Assembly (NCBI RefSeq): GCF_024437745.1
Contig: NZ_JANFNY010000005.1
Location: 48,827 to 112,826 of the forward strand
DNA: 64,000 nt
Origin: Roseomonas sp. GC11
GTDB lineage: Bacteria; Pseudomonadota; Alphaproteobacteria; Acetobacterales; Acetobacteraceae
Direction of reading: 5' to 3'
How positions within the stretch are numbered: the stretch's first letter is position 1; every line of letters begins with the position of its first letter. A model generated the notes under the pieces. The model did not search any database, had not been told where the DNA came from, and saw nothing but the letters and a program-made list of their open reading frames with translations. Below are positions 1 through 9,424 of the stretch, piece by piece. A program made the position numbers and the translations under genes.

Positions 1-1383
1 GAGCTGCCGGCCGAGCGCGCCGAGCCCGCCCCCGCCGCCACCGCCCCCGCCGACTGCTTCGAGAGCGCCGCCGCCCCCACCCTGCCGGCCGAGTCCGAGG
101 CTCCGCTCGACATCGGCGACTGGTCCAACGTCTATGACGGCGAGGGCGGCTTCCAGGAGGCCGGCGGCCGGGGCGGCCGGCTCGACTTCGGCGAGGATGA
201 GCGCGGCATCGACGAGATGGCGCCCGACCGCCCGCGCAGCCTGCGCGAGGAACTCGCCACCCAGCTTCGCCTCGCCTTCGACACGCCGGGGGACCGGCTG
301 ATCGGCGCGCAGATGATCGCGCTGCTCGACCCCTCCGGCCGGCTGCTGGTGGAGGATGCCGCCATCGCCGCCGCCATGGGCTGCGAGGAGGCGCATGTCG
401 CCGCCATCCGCGCCCGCATGCAGCGCTTCGAGCCGGTGGGGATGTTCTGCCGCAGCCTCGCCGAATGCCTCGCCGCCCAGCTCGCCGAGCGCAACCGGCT
501 GGACCCGGCCATGCAGGCCCTGCTCGACAACCTCGAACTCCTCGCCCGGCGCGACATGCGCGGGCTGATGCGCGCCTGCGGCGTCGATGCCGAGGACCTG
601 GCCGAGATGGTGGCGGAGCTGAAGCGCCTCGACCCCAAGCCCGGCGCCGGCTACGACGATACCCCGCCCCCCGCCCTGCTGCCCGATGTGCTGATGCGCC
701 GCGCCCCGCTGCGCAGCGCCACCCCGGGCGACACCAGCGGCACCACCATGGGAGGCATCCCGGGCGCCCCCCCGGGGGAGGCCAGCGAATGGGTGCTGGA
801 GCTGAACCCCGAGACCCTGCCCCGCGTTCTGGTCAACCGCGGCTTCCACGCCCGCGCCCTGGTCAGCGCCTCGCGCGAGGACCGCGCCTTCCTCTCGGAG
901 AAATTCCAGGCCGCCAACTGGCTGGTGAAAAGCCTGGAGCAGCGCGCCGGCACCATCCTGAAGGTCGCCGCCGAGATCGTCCGCCGCCAGGACGGCTTCT
1001 TCCGCCACGGCGTCGAGCACCTGCGCCCGCTGATCCTGCGCGACGTGGCGGAGGCGGTGGAAATGCACGAATCGACCGTCAGCCGCGTCACCGCCAACAA
1101 ATACATCGCGACGCCGCGCGGCCTCTTCGAGCTGAAATATTTCTTCACCACCGCCATCGGCGGCACCGGCGGGGAGACCTTCAGCGCCGAGGCCATCCGC
1201 CATCGTATCCGCAGCATGGTCGCGGCGGAAACGCCGGATGATATCCTCAGCGATGACGCCATCGTCGCAGCTTTGCGTCGGGAAGGTGTGGACATCGCCC
1301 GGCGAACGGTGGCCAAATACAGGGAAGCGCTGCGGATACCATCTTCGGTGCAGCGCAAACGGGAGAAGGCCGTCCCGGCCTGA
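1..1383 (+). CDS. rpoN: RNA polymerase sigma-54 factor RpoN, 5'-truncated by window edge
   Basis: Sigma-54 directs RNA polymerase to -24/-12 promoters and needs AAA+ activators to open them. The frame is open from base 1, so the start codon and the N-terminal activator-interacting region lie outside the window. What remains is an acidic linker (about nt 1-215), the core-binding domain (about nt 230-650 and 800-1000), a helix-turn-helix around LRDVAEAVEMHESTVSR (nt about 1039-1089) and the C-terminal RpoN box ARRTVAKYRE (nt about 1298-1327), the family's -24 element reader. The gene is followed by hpf, the usual proteobacterial order. A Gly/Pro-rich insertion (nt about 715-785) splits the core-binding region. 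Identity is secure; only the true start is unknown. Confidence 0.96.
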   Translation, partial: ELPAERAEPAPAATAPADCFESAAAPTLPAESEAPLDIGDWSNVYDGEGGFQEAGGRGGRLDFGEDERGIDEMAPDRPRSLREELATQLRLAFDTPGDRLIGAQMIALLDPSGRLLVEDAAIAAAMGCEEAHVAAIRARMQRFEPVGMFCRSLAECLAAQLAERNRLDPAMQALLDNLELLARRDMRGLMRACGVDAEDLAEMVAELKRLDPKPGAGYDDTPPPALLPDVLMRRAPLRSATPGDTSGTTMGGIPGAPPGEASEWVLELNPETLPRVLVNRGFHARALVSASREDRAFLSEKFQAANWLVKSLEQRAGTILKVAAEIVRRQDGFFRHGVEHLRPLILRDVAEAVEMHESTVSRVTANKYIATPRGLFELKYFFTTAIGGTGGETFSAEAIRHRIRSMVAAETPDDILSDDAIVAALRREGVDIARRTVAKYREALRIPSSVQRKREKAVPA

Positions 1384-1476
1384 CCCGAAGCGGGCGCACC
1401 CGGTTGCCATACCCTGGCAGGCAGGCGCACCCCGTCCGCTTCGCCGTCCCCAGGGGCGGCCCCTCCCCCATACAAG

Positions 1477-1483
1477 AAGGAGG
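1477..1483 (+). promoter_or_regulatory. Strong ribosome-binding site of hpf
   Basis: AAGGAGG lies 12 nt upstream of ATG 1496. It decides the hpf start against the long in-frame upstream extension beginning at 1238. Confidence 0.8.
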
Positions 1484-1495
1484 GGTTACCCCGCC

Positions 1496-2110
1496 ATGCA
1501 CATCGTCGTCGCAGGGAAACAGGTCGAAACCGGCGAAGCCCTGAAGGTCCATGTGGCCGAGGGTCTGAAGACCGTCACCAAGAAATACTTCGATCACGCC
1601 CTGGAAGCGTATGTCACCTTCTCCAAGAGCCGGTCTTTCTTCGGCTGCACCATCGATATCCACGCCGGACGCGGGCTGAGCCTGCGCGGCGAGGGCGAAG
1701 GCGCCGATGCCCACCGTGCCTTCGACGAGGCCGCCACACACATCGCCAAGCGCCTGCGCCGCTACCGGCGCCGCATGAACGAGCATTCCCGCAGCCTGGC
1801 CGATGAACGCCTGCCGCGCAGCGCCGAGACGGCGCGCCAGGTGATCCTCGCCCAGCCCCTGGAGGAGCCCGAGGAAGAACAGCTGGAAACCGCCGCCCCC
1901 GAGGCGCCGCAGGACCAGGGCGACCACGGCGCCATCATCGCCGAGGCGCCCACCGAGATCGCCCACCTCTCCGTCAGCGAGGCGGTGATGCGCCTCGACC
2001 TCGGGCAGGTGCCGGTGGTGATGTTCCGCAACCGCGGCAGCGGCCAGCTGAACGTCGTCTATCGCCGCCCGGATGGGCATATCGGCTGGATCGACCCCGC
2101 CGCGGCCTGA
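1496..2110 (+). CDS. hpf: Long-form ribosome hibernation promoting factor HPF/RaiA
   Basis: The 204-residue protein has an S30AE domain in about residues 1-105 (HIVVAGKQVETGEALKVHV start, then a basic helix KRLRRYRRRMNEH) and, after an acidic linker, a C-terminal dimerisation domain of about 55 residues (LSVSEAVMRLDLGQVPVVMF onward). The long form promotes 100S ribosome dimers in stationary phase. I chose ATG 1496 because a strong Shine-Dalgarno sequence AAGGAGG (1477-1483) precedes it; an upstream in-frame ATG at 1238 lies inside rpoN and would add unrelated sequence. It follows rpoN by 112 bp, as in many proteobacteria. Confidence 0.95.
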   Translation: MHIVVAGKQVETGEALKVHVAEGLKTVTKKYFDHALEAYVTFSKSRSFFGCTIDIHAGRGLSLRGEGEGADAHRAFDEAATHIAKRLRRYRRRMNEHSRSLADERLPRSAETARQVILAQPLEEPEEEQLETAAPEAPQDQGDHGAIIAEAPTEIAHLSVSEAVMRLDLGQVPVVMFRNRGSGQLNVVYRRPDGHIGWIDPAAA

Positions 2111-2115
2111 GGCCC

Positions 2116-2247
2116 TTGGGGAGGCTCCGCCTCCCCAAACCCCTCGTCTGGGGTGGCAGGGCCACCCCAGACCCCGCCTTCAGAAAAACAGTCGTGGGGG
2201 TCTGGGGGAACTCAGTTCCCCCAGCGGGGTCCGGGGCAGCGCCCCGG
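2116..2247. repeat. Family B GC-hairpin repeat (copy B1) between convergent hpf and usp
   Basis: Contains perfect inverted repeats: GGGGAGGC/GCCTCCCC (2119-2137), GGGGTGGC/GCCACCCC (2150-2168), and a third hairpin with GGGGGAAC arms near 2203-2221. It starts 6 nt after the hpf stop and fills the gap to the stop of the opposite-strand usp gene, so it is well placed as a two-sided transcription terminator. The same hairpins recur at 3254, 6465, 7746, 10440 and 16289. Confidence 0.8.
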
Positions 2248-2255
2248 CTCTTCCT

Positions 2256-3131
2256 TTACCGGCACATCAGCACCGGGATATCGGCATTCTCCAGCACATG
2301 CCGCGTCACGCCGCCCAGGATGAGCTGGCGCAGGCGCGAATGGCTGTAGGCGCCCATGCACAGCAGGTCCGCCCCGAAATCCCGCACCGCGCCCAGCAAC
2401 CCGGCGCCGACCTCACGCGTCAGCGGCTTGAAGGGCACCGCCTCCGCGCTGATGCCGTGCCAGCGCAGATAGGCCTGCAAGCCTTCCGCCGCCGGCCCGC
2501 GCCGCTGGTAATCCTCGCTGTGCAGGACGCGCACCGCCTCGGCATGGTGCAGCCAGGGCAGCGCCGCCGCCACCGCCGCGGCACTCTCCGCCGTGCCGTT
2601 CCAGGCGCAGCAGACGCGGCTGCCAATCGTCTTCGGCGCCTCACGCGGGGCGATCAGCACCGGCCGCCCCGAGTCGAACAGCACCGCATGCAGCGCGTCG
2701 GAGGAGGAGACATCCTCATCCGCCTCCGGGTGCGGCACCACCGCCATGTCATAGAGGCGCGACTGCTGCGCCACGATATCCTCCTCCCGCCCCGCGATCG
2801 ACTCGAAGGACAGCGTCGGCCCCTCGGTCTTCAGCGCGCTCTCGGCGGAAAGGGCGATCGTCACATCCCGGCCCTGCACGAACTTCTCGAACAGCGCCCG
2901 CACGCGGCCGGCGCGCTCGCCGCTCTCGCGCTCCGTCGCCGCCATCATCTCCTCGATCATGGCGCCGGAAAGGCCCTCGCCCGCCAGCGGCGCCACGTCC
3001 CGCGCATCCACCCGCACATGCAGGCAGTGGACATGCGCGTTCCAGGTGCGCGCCACCATCAGCGCGGTGTTCAGCGCCGCCTCGCCCGCGGCGGTTCCGG
3101 TCAGCGGCAGCAGCAGCCGGCGATAGGCCAT
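2256..3131 (-). CDS. Universal stress protein, tandem UspA domains
   Basis: The 291-residue cytoplasmic protein has two UspA-like halves (about 1-150 and 155-291). The first half starts with the usual beta strand YRRLLLPLTGT but is poor in the nucleotide-binding glycine motif. The second half ends with GAYSHSRLRQLILGGVTRHV, which fits the ATP-binding G-x2-G-x9-G(S/T) pattern. Such proteins are linked to survival under starvation, oxidative or respiratory stress; the specific role here is not visible. It is a single gene, convergent with hpf, and its 3' end is shared with repeat B1. Confidence 0.9.
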   Translation of the reverse strand: MAYRRLLLPLTGTAAGEAALNTALMVARTWNAHVHCLHVRVDARDVAPLAGEGLSGAMIEEMMAATERESGERAGRVRALFEKFVQGRDVTIALSAESALKTEGPTLSFESIAGREEDIVAQQSRLYDMAVVPHPEADEDVSSSDALHAVLFDSGRPVLIAPREAPKTIGSRVCCAWNGTAESAAAVAAALPWLHHAEAVRVLHSEDYQRRGPAAEGLQAYLRWHGISAEAVPFKPLTREVGAGLLGAVRDFGADLLCMGAYSHSRLRQLILGGVTRHVLENADIPVLMCR

Positions 3132-3253
3132 GGGTCGCTCTCCTTCATCATGCCCGGGTCCTTGGTGTGCCCGGTCTCATCGCCAGTCTAACAGCCAAGC
3201 ACGGCGAAGGGAGCCGTCACACGGCGAGACGACTCGTTAAAAAAATGTCCCGA

Positions 3254-3443
3254 ACTGGGAGGGCTCCGCCCTCCCAGACCCAAACGGAAAGAAAACTGGG
3301 AGGGCTCCGCCCTCCCAGACCCAAGCTGAAAGAAAACTGGGAGGGCTCCGCCCTCTCAGACCCAAGCTGAAAGAAAACTGGGAGGGCTCCGCCCTCCCAG
3401 ACCCTCCGGCCGGGGGGACAGGGTCCCCCCGGACCCCGCCTTC
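3254..3443. repeat. Family B repeat with a 41-bp tandem array (copy B2)
   Basis: Three complete 41-bp direct repeats (3254-3294, 3295-3335, 3336-3376) and a partial fourth (3377-3407) each contain the hairpin arms GGGAGGGC/GCCCTCCC. The array is followed by a GGGGGGAC/GTCCCCCC hairpin (3413-3431). Units differ by only a few bases. The array lies between the usp start and the stop of the kinase-like gene at 3442, so it sits at that gene's 3' end. The gene-free stretch 3132-3441 otherwise shows no coding signal. Confidence 0.85.
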
Positions 3444-4869
3444 AGCCAGCCGCGCAACGCTCCCAGCCCAGCGCCCCGATGTCGCGGCGCGCGGCCGCCT
3501 CAAGGACCGCCAGATCGGCATCGGAGGCATCACCCCGCCGCGCCGCCACGCGGGCCCGCAGCACCTCCAGCGGGGCCTCCAGCCAGAGGCCCCTGAAGGA
3601 AACACCGGCGCGCCGCGCCACCGCCTCGATGCCCGCGCGCATCGCCGGGTCCAGGAAGGCGGCATCGGCGATCACGCTGTGGCCCGCACGCAGGGCCTGC
3701 TCGGCCTCGGCGAACAGCTCGGCATGGACGGCGGCACTCTCCGCCTCGGTATAGGCGGAGGGGGGAAGGTGGGTTTCGGGGGGGACGCCGTGGCGGCGCT
3801 TGCGGATCTCGTCGCTGCGCAGCACCAGCGCGCCGGGCAGGGCGCCGAGGGCGGGGGCCAGCTGGCGGGCGCGCAGGCTCTTGCCCGCGCCGGGCAGGCC
3901 GCCCACGGCCATCAGGCAGGGCGGCGGCGGGGAGAGCGCGGCCTCGGCCCGCGCCAGCCAAGGCAGCCCATCCTCCCCCACCCGTTGCAGGCAATGCGCG
4001 CGGATCAGGAAACGCAGGGACAGCCAGAGCGGCAGCCCGGCCACCAGCCCGGCATCGCCGCCGCGCGCCACATAGCGGTTGAGCACCCGGTTGGCCGCCG
4101 GCAGGCCGGCGCGCATCACCAGATCGGCCAGCAGGAAGGCGAGGTCATAGCCGGTGTCGATGGTGGCCAGGGCCTCGTCGAATTCCAGCGCGTCGAAGGC
4201 CACCGGGGCGCCCTGCCACAGCACCAGATTGCCCAGATGCAGGTCGCCATGGCAGCGCCGCACCCGCCCCGCCGCATCGCGCGCCACCAGGGCGGGGGCC
4301 AGGCGGCGGTCAAGCGCCAGCGCCGCCGCCCGCCACGCGGCGATGCGCGCGGGCGGCAGGCCGGTGGAGAGCGCGGCCTCCGCCGCCCCCTCCACCACCG
4401 CCGCCAGGGCAGAGGGCGAGGCCCAGCCGCGCACCGTGGGCAAGGCGGCATGCAGCACCGCCACCGCATCGCCCAGCGCATCCTGCAACGGCGCATCCAG
4501 CGCCCCGCGCGCGGCGATGGCATCGAGGAAATCCGCCGCCGGCAGGGGCGCCATCTCCAGCACCCACTCTTCCGCCGGGCCTTCCCCGCCGAGGCGCAGC
4601 GCGCCATCCGGGCCCCGCGTCAGCGGGTGGACGGCGCGGTAGAGGCCGGGCGCGGCCGGCGCGTTCAGGGCGAATTCGCGCTGGCAGAAACGCCCCCGCG
4701 CCGCCAGCGTGCTGAAGTCCAGGAACTCCAGCGCCACGGCCTTCTTCAGCTTCAGCACCCGGTCGGGGCCGATGAAGATGGCGGAGATATGCGTCTCCAC
4801 CGGCCGCTCATCCCCGGTGAGGCGGCGGAGCAGCGCCGCCGCCTCCGCCTGCCCCGCCGGGATGGTCAC
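3442..4869 (-). CDS. Fused APH-type phosphotransferase / AAA P-loop kinase
   Basis: The 475-residue protein has two parts. The N-terminal part (about 1-320) looks like the aminoglycoside phosphotransferase/choline kinase fold: catalytic loop HGDLHLGNL followed by the metal motif region FDALEFD. The C-terminal part (about 325-475) is a small P-loop kinase with Walker [10 protein letters not shown] and a later RSDEIRK motif, like zeta toxin or gluconate-kinase-type proteins. This fusion is a known uncharacterised bacterial family; the substrate is unknown. The start is a GTG whose GTGA overlaps the pdxH stop, so translation is probably coupled to pdxH. No evidence ties it to antibiotic resistance. 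Confidence 0.85.
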   Translation of the reverse strand: MTIPAGQAEAAALLRRLTGDERPVETHISAIFIGPDRVLKLKKAVALEFLDFSTLAARGRFCQREFALNAPAAPGLYRAVHPLTRGPDGALRLGGEGPAEEWVLEMAPLPAADFLDAIAARGALDAPLQDALGDAVAVLHAALPTVRGWASPSALAAVVEGAAEAALSTGLPPARIAAWRAAALALDRRLAPALVARDAAGRVRRCHGDLHLGNLVLWQGAPVAFDALEFDEALATIDTGYDLAFLLADLVMRAGLPAANRVLNRYVARGGDAGLVAGLPLWLSLRFLIRAHCLQRVGEDGLPWLARAEAALSPPPPCLMAVGGLPGAGKSLRARQLAPALGALPGALVLRSDEIRKRRHGVPPETHLPPSAYTEAESAAVHAELFAEAEQALRAGHSVIADAAFLDPAMRAGIEAVARRAGVSFRGLWLEAPLEVLRARVAARRGDASDADLAVLEAAARRDIGALGWERCAAG

Positions 4870-5486
4870 GGGTAGAGCGTCTCCACCCGCCAGCCGCCCC
4901 CAGGCCCGCTCTCCGGCCCGCCCTCTGGCAGCCGCAGGAAGACGCGGCGGTCATGCAGGCGGAAGGGCATGTCCTGCCAGAACTCGATGCGCGCCGGCAG
5001 CAGGCGGTAGCCGCCCCAGTGCGGCGGGCGGGGCACATCCTCACCGGGGAAGCGGGCCTCGGCCGCGGCCACCGCCGCCTCCAGCTCCGCCCGGCCGGAG
5101 AGCGGGCGCGACTGCTGCGAGGCCCAGGCCCCCAGCCGCGACAGGCGCGGGCGGGTGGCATAATAGGCATCGGACTCCGCCTCGCTCACCAGCTCCACCG
5201 CGCCCTCGACGCGCACCTGCCGGCGCAGGGTCTTCCAGTGGAAGAGCAGCGCGGCGCGCGGGTTGGCGGCCAGCTCATCCCCCTTGCGGCTCTGCCGGTT
5301 GGTGAAGAAGACGAAACCCCGCTCCTCCAGCCCCTTCAGCAGCACGATGCGGGCGGAGGGAAAGCCCTCCGGCGTCGTGGTGGCCAGTGTCATGGCATTG
5401 GGGTCGTTGGGCTCGGAAGCCTCGGCCTCCTGCATCCAGTCGCGGAACAGCGCGAAAGGTTCGGTGGCGGTGATCGGCGCGGTCAT
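4866..5486 (-). CDS. pdxH: Pyridoxamine 5'-phosphate oxidase
   Basis: PdxH uses FMN and oxygen to oxidise pyridoxine or pyridoxamine phosphate to pyridoxal phosphate, the last step of PLP synthesis and salvage. The 206-residue length is typical. Visible motifs are [10 protein letters not shown] and [12 protein letters not shown] (FMN and substrate site), SQQSRPL, and the conserved C-terminal end ([12 protein letters not shown], then WRVETLYP). I placed the start at ATG 5486 because an open frame extends upstream to 6599 but covers fabI on the other strand. It is the first gene of a two-gene operon with the fused kinase and is divergent from fabI. Confidence 0.95.
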   Translation of the reverse strand: MTAPITATEPFALFRDWMQEAEASEPNDPNAMTLATTTPEGFPSARIVLLKGLEERGFVFFTNRQSRKGDELAANPRAALLFHWKTLRRQVRVEGAVELVSEAESDAYYATRPRLSRLGAWASQQSRPLSGRAELEAAVAAAEARFPGEDVPRPPHWGGYRLLPARIEFWQDMPFRLHDRRVFLRLPEGGPESGPGGGWRVETLYP

Positions 5487-5615
5487 GCGGCTCCCCCTTG
5501 CCCAGGCGTCGGGGGTGTGCCACCACGCCCACACCCTTGCAACGGGGAAAGCCCGGGGAATGCCCTGCGCCCCGTCCCTCCTCCCCCCAACAGTGAAAAG
5601 CGGTTCTGCCTGCCC

Positions 5616-6452
5616 ATGGAAGCTGCCGATCCCCAAGCGACGATCCCCACCGGCACGCTGATGGCCGGCAAGCGCGGCCTCATCATGGGTGTCGCCAATG
5701 ACCGCTCCATCGCCTGGGGCATCGCCCGCGCCCTGGCCGCCCAGGGAGCGGAGATCGCCTTCACCTACCAGGGCGAGGCGCTGGAGAAGCGCGTCCGCCC
5801 GCTGGTCCAGTCCATCGGCGCTGACATCCTGCTGCCCTGCGATGTCACCGACGAGGCCAGCATCGACGCCGTCTTCGCCGAGCTGGAAAAGCGCTGGGGC
5901 AAGATCGACTTCCTGGTCCATGCCATCGGCTTCGCCGACAAGCAGTTCCTGCGCGGCCGCTACATGGACACGCCGCGGGAGGCTTTCCTCCAGGCGCTGG
6001 ACATCTCCTGCTACTCCTTCGTCTCGGTCAGCCGCCGCGCGGCGGCGCTGATGCCGGAGGGCGGCTCGCTGCTGACCCTCTCCTATCTGGGGGCGGAGCG
6101 CGTCACGCCGCACTACAACGTGATGGGCGTGGCCAAGGCGGCGCTGGAGGCCAGCGTCCGCTACATGGCGGTCGATGTCGGCGGGCAGAATATCCGCGTC
6201 AACGCCATCAGCGCCGGCCCGATCAAGACGCTGGCGGCCAGCGGCATCGGCGATTTCCGCTACATCCTGAAGTGGAACCAGTACAACGCGCCGCTGAAGC
6301 GCAACGTGACCATCGAGGATGTCGGCGGTGCGGGGCTCTACCTGCTCTCCGACCTCGGCTCCGGCGTCACGGGCGAGGTGCACCATGTCGATTGCGGCTA
6401 CCACATTGTCGGCATGAAGGCGGTGGACGCGCCGGACATTTCGGTGGTCTGA
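5616..6452 (+). CDS. fabI: Enoyl-[acyl-carrier-protein] reductase (NADH) FabI
   Basis: FabI reduces enoyl-ACP in the last step of each fatty acid elongation cycle. The 278-residue protein is a short-chain dehydrogenase with the FabI-type N-terminus [19 protein letters not shown] and the catalytic Tyr pair: Tyr157 in SYLGAE and Tyr167 with Lys174 in the Y-x6-K motif YNVMGVAK. The segment [16 protein letters not shown] is also diagnostic. An upstream in-frame extension overlaps pdxH antisense and is rejected; ATG 5616 gives the normal N-terminus. The gene is divergent from pdxH and is followed by repeat B3, which looks like a terminator. Confidence 0.95.
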   Translation: MEAADPQATIPTGTLMAGKRGLIMGVANDRSIAWGIARALAAQGAEIAFTYQGEALEKRVRPLVQSIGADILLPCDVTDEASIDAVFAELEKRWGKIDFLVHAIGFADKQFLRGRYMDTPREAFLQALDISCYSFVSVSRRAAALMPEGGSLLTLSYLGAERVTPHYNVMGVAKAALEASVRYMAVDVGGQNIRVNAISAGPIKTLAASGIGDFRYILKWNQYNAPLKRNVTIEDVGGAGLYLLSDLGSGVTGEVHHVDCGYHIVGMKAVDAPDISVV

Positions 6453-6464
6453 CCCCCGGAAGGC

Positions 6465-6529
6465 GGGGCCTGGGGTGGCCCTGCCACCCCAGCGGAGGGG
6501 TCTGGGGAGGCAGAGCCTCCCCAGTTTTT
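6465..6529. terminator. Family B double hairpin with T-run after fabI (copy B3)
   Basis: Two perfect hairpins, TGGGGTGGC/GCCACCCCA (6471-6491) and CTGGGGAGGC/GCCTCCCCAG (6502-6524), are followed immediately by TTTTT. This is a classic intrinsic terminator placed 13-77 nt after the fabI stop. Its sequence belongs to repeat family B. Confidence 0.8.
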
Positions 6530-6637
6530 CTTTCAGTTTGCCCCTCGGCGGACATGCCTTCGCGCTGCCCCCTTGGCCATTCCCCCTCCCATCCCGCATA
6601 ACCGGCGCCCTTGACCTTTGCCGCCGGTGCCCCGCCC

Positions 6638-7744
6638 ATGTCCCACAACAGTTTCGGCCATCTCTTCCGCGTCACGAGTTGGGGCGAGAGCCATGGCCCC
6701 GCGATTGGCGGCGTGGTGGATGGCTGCCCGGCGGGCATTCCCCTCACCGAGGCGGATATCCAGCCCTTCCTCGACAAGCGCCGCCCCGGCCAGAGCAAAT
6801 TCGTCACCCAGCGGCAGGAGCCGGACCAGGTCCGCATCCTCTCCGGCGTCTTCGAGGGGGTGACCACCGGAACGCCCATCGCCCTGGTGATCGAGAACCA
6901 GGACCAGCGCAGCAAGGACTATGGCGAGATCAAGGACCGCTTCCGCCCCGGCCATGCGGACCTCGCCTACCACCTGAAATACGGCGTGCGCGACTATCGC
7001 GGCGGCGGCCGCTCCAGCGCCCGCGAGACGGCGGTGCGCGTCGCCGCCGGGGCCATCGCCCGCAAGGTGCTGGGCGATGGCATCCTCCTCCGCGGCGCCA
7101 TGGTGGCCATGGGGCCGCTCGGCATCGACCGCGCCCGCTTCGACTGGGCGGAAACCGACAGAAATCCCTTCTTCTGCCCCGACCCCGGCGCCGTGCCGCT
7201 GTGGGAGGAAAAGCTGGCCGCCACCCGCAAGGCCGGCTCCTCCCTCGGCGCCGTCATCGAACTGGTGGCGGAGGGCGTGCCCGTGGGCCTCGGCGCGCCG
7301 CTCTATGGCAAGCTGGATGCCGACCTCGCCGCCGCGCTGATGAGCATCAACGCCGTCAAGGGCGTCGAGATCGGCGAGGGCTTCGCCAGCGCCGCCCTCG
7401 ATGGCGAGGCCAATGCCGATGAGATGCGCATGGGCGCGCAGGGCGAGGTGGAATTCCTCTCCAACCATGCCGGCGGCATCCTGGGCGGCATCTCCACCGG
7501 GCAGCCCGTCATCGCCCGCTTCGCGGTGAAGCCGACCTCCTCCATCCTCACGCCCCGCCGCAGCGTGGACCGCTTCGGGGAAGAGGTCGAAGTGCTCACC
7601 AAGGGGCGGCATGACCCCTGCGTCGGCATCCGCGCCGTGCCGGTGGGGGAGGCCATGATGGCCTGCGTCCTCGCCGACCACCTGCTGCGCCACCGGGCGC
7701 AGAACCCGGATGCCCCCACCCGGCCCCGGCTGCCGCGCAACTGA
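6638..7744 (+). CDS. aroC: Chorismate synthase
   Basis: AroC converts EPSP to chorismate, the last shared step of aromatic amino acid synthesis; it needs reduced FMN. The 368-residue length is typical. Signatures visible are the N-terminus [20 protein letters not shown], the central motif [17 protein letters not shown], and GGISTGQP with [13 protein letters not shown] near the C-terminus. I used ATG 6638 (MSHNSFG), the conserved family start; a TTG nine codons upstream would add unrelated residues. It stands alone between repeats B3 and B4. Confidence 0.96.
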   Translation: MSHNSFGHLFRVTSWGESHGPAIGGVVDGCPAGIPLTEADIQPFLDKRRPGQSKFVTQRQEPDQVRILSGVFEGVTTGTPIALVIENQDQRSKDYGEIKDRFRPGHADLAYHLKYGVRDYRGGGRSSARETAVRVAAGAIARKVLGDGILLRGAMVAMGPLGIDRARFDWAETDRNPFFCPDPGAVPLWEEKLAATRKAGSSLGAVIELVAEGVPVGLGAPLYGKLDADLAAALMSINAVKGVEIGEGFASAALDGEANADEMRMGAQGEVEFLSNHAGGILGGISTGQPVIARFAVKPTSSILTPRRSVDRFGEEVEVLTKGRHDPCVGIRAVPVGEAMMACVLADHLLRHRAQNPDAPTRPRLPRN

Positions 7745-7745
7745 G

Positions 7746-7884
7746 GCGGGAGGCGCCGCCTCCCCACACCAGGCTTTGCTCTCTGGGGAGGCTCCGCCTC
7801 CCCAAACGAAAAGAAGATTCTCTGGGGAGGCTCCGCCTCCCCAGACCCCTCCACCGGGGTGGCAGGGCCACCCCGGACCCCGCC
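7746..7884. repeat. Family B repeat after aroC (copy B4)
   Basis: Begins 2 nt after the aroC stop and contains a GGGAGGC-type hairpin, two near-identical copies of the GGGGAGGC/GCCTCCCC hairpin separated by A-rich linkers, and the GGGGTGGC/GCCACCCC hairpin. Nothing else is visible in the 240-bp gap before 7985 apart from presumed promoter sequence for the next gene. Confidence 0.75.
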
Positions 7885-7984
7885 ATCAGAAAGAGCATCC
7901 ACCGAATAACCAAGCAAAGCACTTGACTATTTTCGGGTCTGTCAGGATAGGGAAGGCACACAGAACGGCCGAGGCACCTCAACC

Positions 7985-9214
7985 ATGCTCCAGGCTTCCC
8001 CCGCCACCGACGATGCCACCTCCGATGCCAGCGGCGCCTGCCGCGGCTTCCTGGCCCTGGCCGGGGAACAGGTCTGGCGACAGCGCATGGCCGATATCGC
8101 CGCCCGCGCCCGCCCCCGCTCCTGGAGCGGCCGCGCCGCGCAGCAGCGCCACGCCCTGGAACTCCTCCTCGCCCGCCTCGCCGACCCGCGCCAGACCCCG
8201 CGCCTGAGCGCCGCCGAGCAGCAGGTCCTCGCCCTGGCGCGCGAGGCCGTGGCCCTGGCCGATACCCTGCCCGCCCACCCCCGCGCCCGCCTGCGCCAGC
8301 GCCTGATGGAGGGGCTGACGGGGGAGGCCACCCTCATCCCCCTCTTCCACCTGCTGCGCGAGGCCAGCCGCCAGCGCGCGCGCGGCTTCACCGTGCATTT
8401 CGCCGGCCTCGCCGATGACGCGCCCTATGACCTGCTGATCGAGCGCGAGGGCATGGCGGCGGAACTCGCCTGCCGCACCGTCTCCGCCGAGGAAGGCCGC
8501 CACCTGCACCGGCAGGACTGGTGCACCCTGGTGGATGGCATCAACCCCGACCTGCAAACCTGGCTGGCCGCCCATCCCGGCCGCTACCTGCTGAAGATGA
8601 CCCTGCCCGAGGGCATCCAGGACCAGGCGGCCCTCGCCGACCTCCAGCGCCAGGTGAGCAACCTCCTCGCCACCGAGAAGCGGCAGGACGCCACCGCCGC
8701 CGCCGTGCTGAAGCTGGACCCGCTGATGCTCGCCGGCGTCCAGGCCGCCGGGCAGTCCATCGCCCAGGCCCTGCCGCAGAAGCTGCGCGACCTCTTCGGC
8801 CCCGATGCCCATCTGGCCGTGACCGGCGACCCGGCGGCGGGCAGCCTCTTCGTCATGGCCGCCCGCGCCGGGCGGGAGAACGCCCTGGCCGCCACCGTCG
8901 TCCGCCACCTCGGCGCGGCGGCGGAGCAGGGCCTCACCGGCACGCGGCCGGGCATCGTCTGCATCTTCCTCGACGATATCGAGCGCGCCGAATGGCGCAT
9001 GCTGCGCGAGACGCTGGAGCTGGAAGGCGCCGTGCGCCGCTTCTTCACCACCCAGGCCGCGGCGCGAATCACCGCCGCCGCCTGCGCCACCCGGCTGGAG
9101 ATGTTCGGCCTCGCCCCGCCCGACGGCGCGGAGGCCGGGGAGCTGCGATTCCGCAACCAGTCCCATCCGGCGGCGCGGGAGCCCGCCCTGCTGCCGGCCA
9201 TCGCCTCCTGCTGA
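7985..9214 (+). CDS. Conserved hypothetical protein, possible nuclease-like fold
   Basis: A 409-residue soluble protein that I cannot assign. Residues about 1-110 are helical and Arg/Ala rich. The middle holds PYDLLIEREGMAAELACRTV followed by SAEEGRHLHRQDW and NPDLQTWLAAHPGRYLLKM; the D-(x)n-E-x-A pattern vaguely resembles a PD-(D/E)XK core but no clear catalytic lysine follows. The C-terminal third contains alternating beta/alpha segments and several Cys. There is no signal peptide or membrane segment. It is followed by a strong intrinsic terminator, so it is probably monocistronic. Confidence 0.75.
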   Translation: MLQASPATDDATSDASGACRGFLALAGEQVWRQRMADIAARARPRSWSGRAAQQRHALELLLARLADPRQTPRLSAAEQQVLALAREAVALADTLPAHPRARLRQRLMEGLTGEATLIPLFHLLREASRQRARGFTVHFAGLADDAPYDLLIEREGMAAELACRTVSAEEGRHLHRQDWCTLVDGINPDLQTWLAAHPGRYLLKMTLPEGIQDQAALADLQRQVSNLLATEKRQDATAAAVLKLDPLMLAGVQAAGQSIAQALPQKLRDLFGPDAHLAVTGDPAAGSLFVMAARAGRENALAATVVRHLGAAAEQGLTGTRPGIVCIFLDDIERAEWRMLRETLELEGAVRRFFTTQAAARITAAACATRLEMFGLAPPDGAEAGELRFRNQSHPAAREPALLPAIASC

Positions 9215-9241
9215 GGCTTCTCCTTTAACATTTTGAAAACA

Positions 9242-9282
9242 AAAAACCCCTGCGGCACCCGATCGGTGCGGCGGGGGTTTTT
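9242..9282 (+). terminator. Rho-independent terminator after the 7985 gene
   Basis: Long stem: AAAAACCCC pairs with GGGGTTTTT, extended inward by further pairs to GCACC/GGTGC with one wobble and one mismatch, around a CGATC loop, and ending in T5. It lies 28 nt after the stop at 9214. Confidence 0.9.
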
Positions 9283-9424
9283 GTATCAAACCGAGGCATT
9301 CGTAACCGAAACGTGACGGACACATTCCACGCCCACCGCAAAGTTTCGTCTCGGTGCTGCCACTTTTTCCCGGCATGGTGCGTTGCAATGCAATCCCGCA
9401 ACCCCTGCCTCCAAGGGCGCTCCG

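Noticed and set aside
3254..3407. Possible CRISPR array
   Set aside because: Units are contiguous 41-bp repeats with no unique spacers and no cas genes nearby.
3442..4869. Aminoglycoside resistance gene
   Set aside because: The APH-like catalytic loop is present, but the fusion to a P-loop kinase and the pdxH operon context match an uncharacterised metabolic family rather than resistance enzymes.
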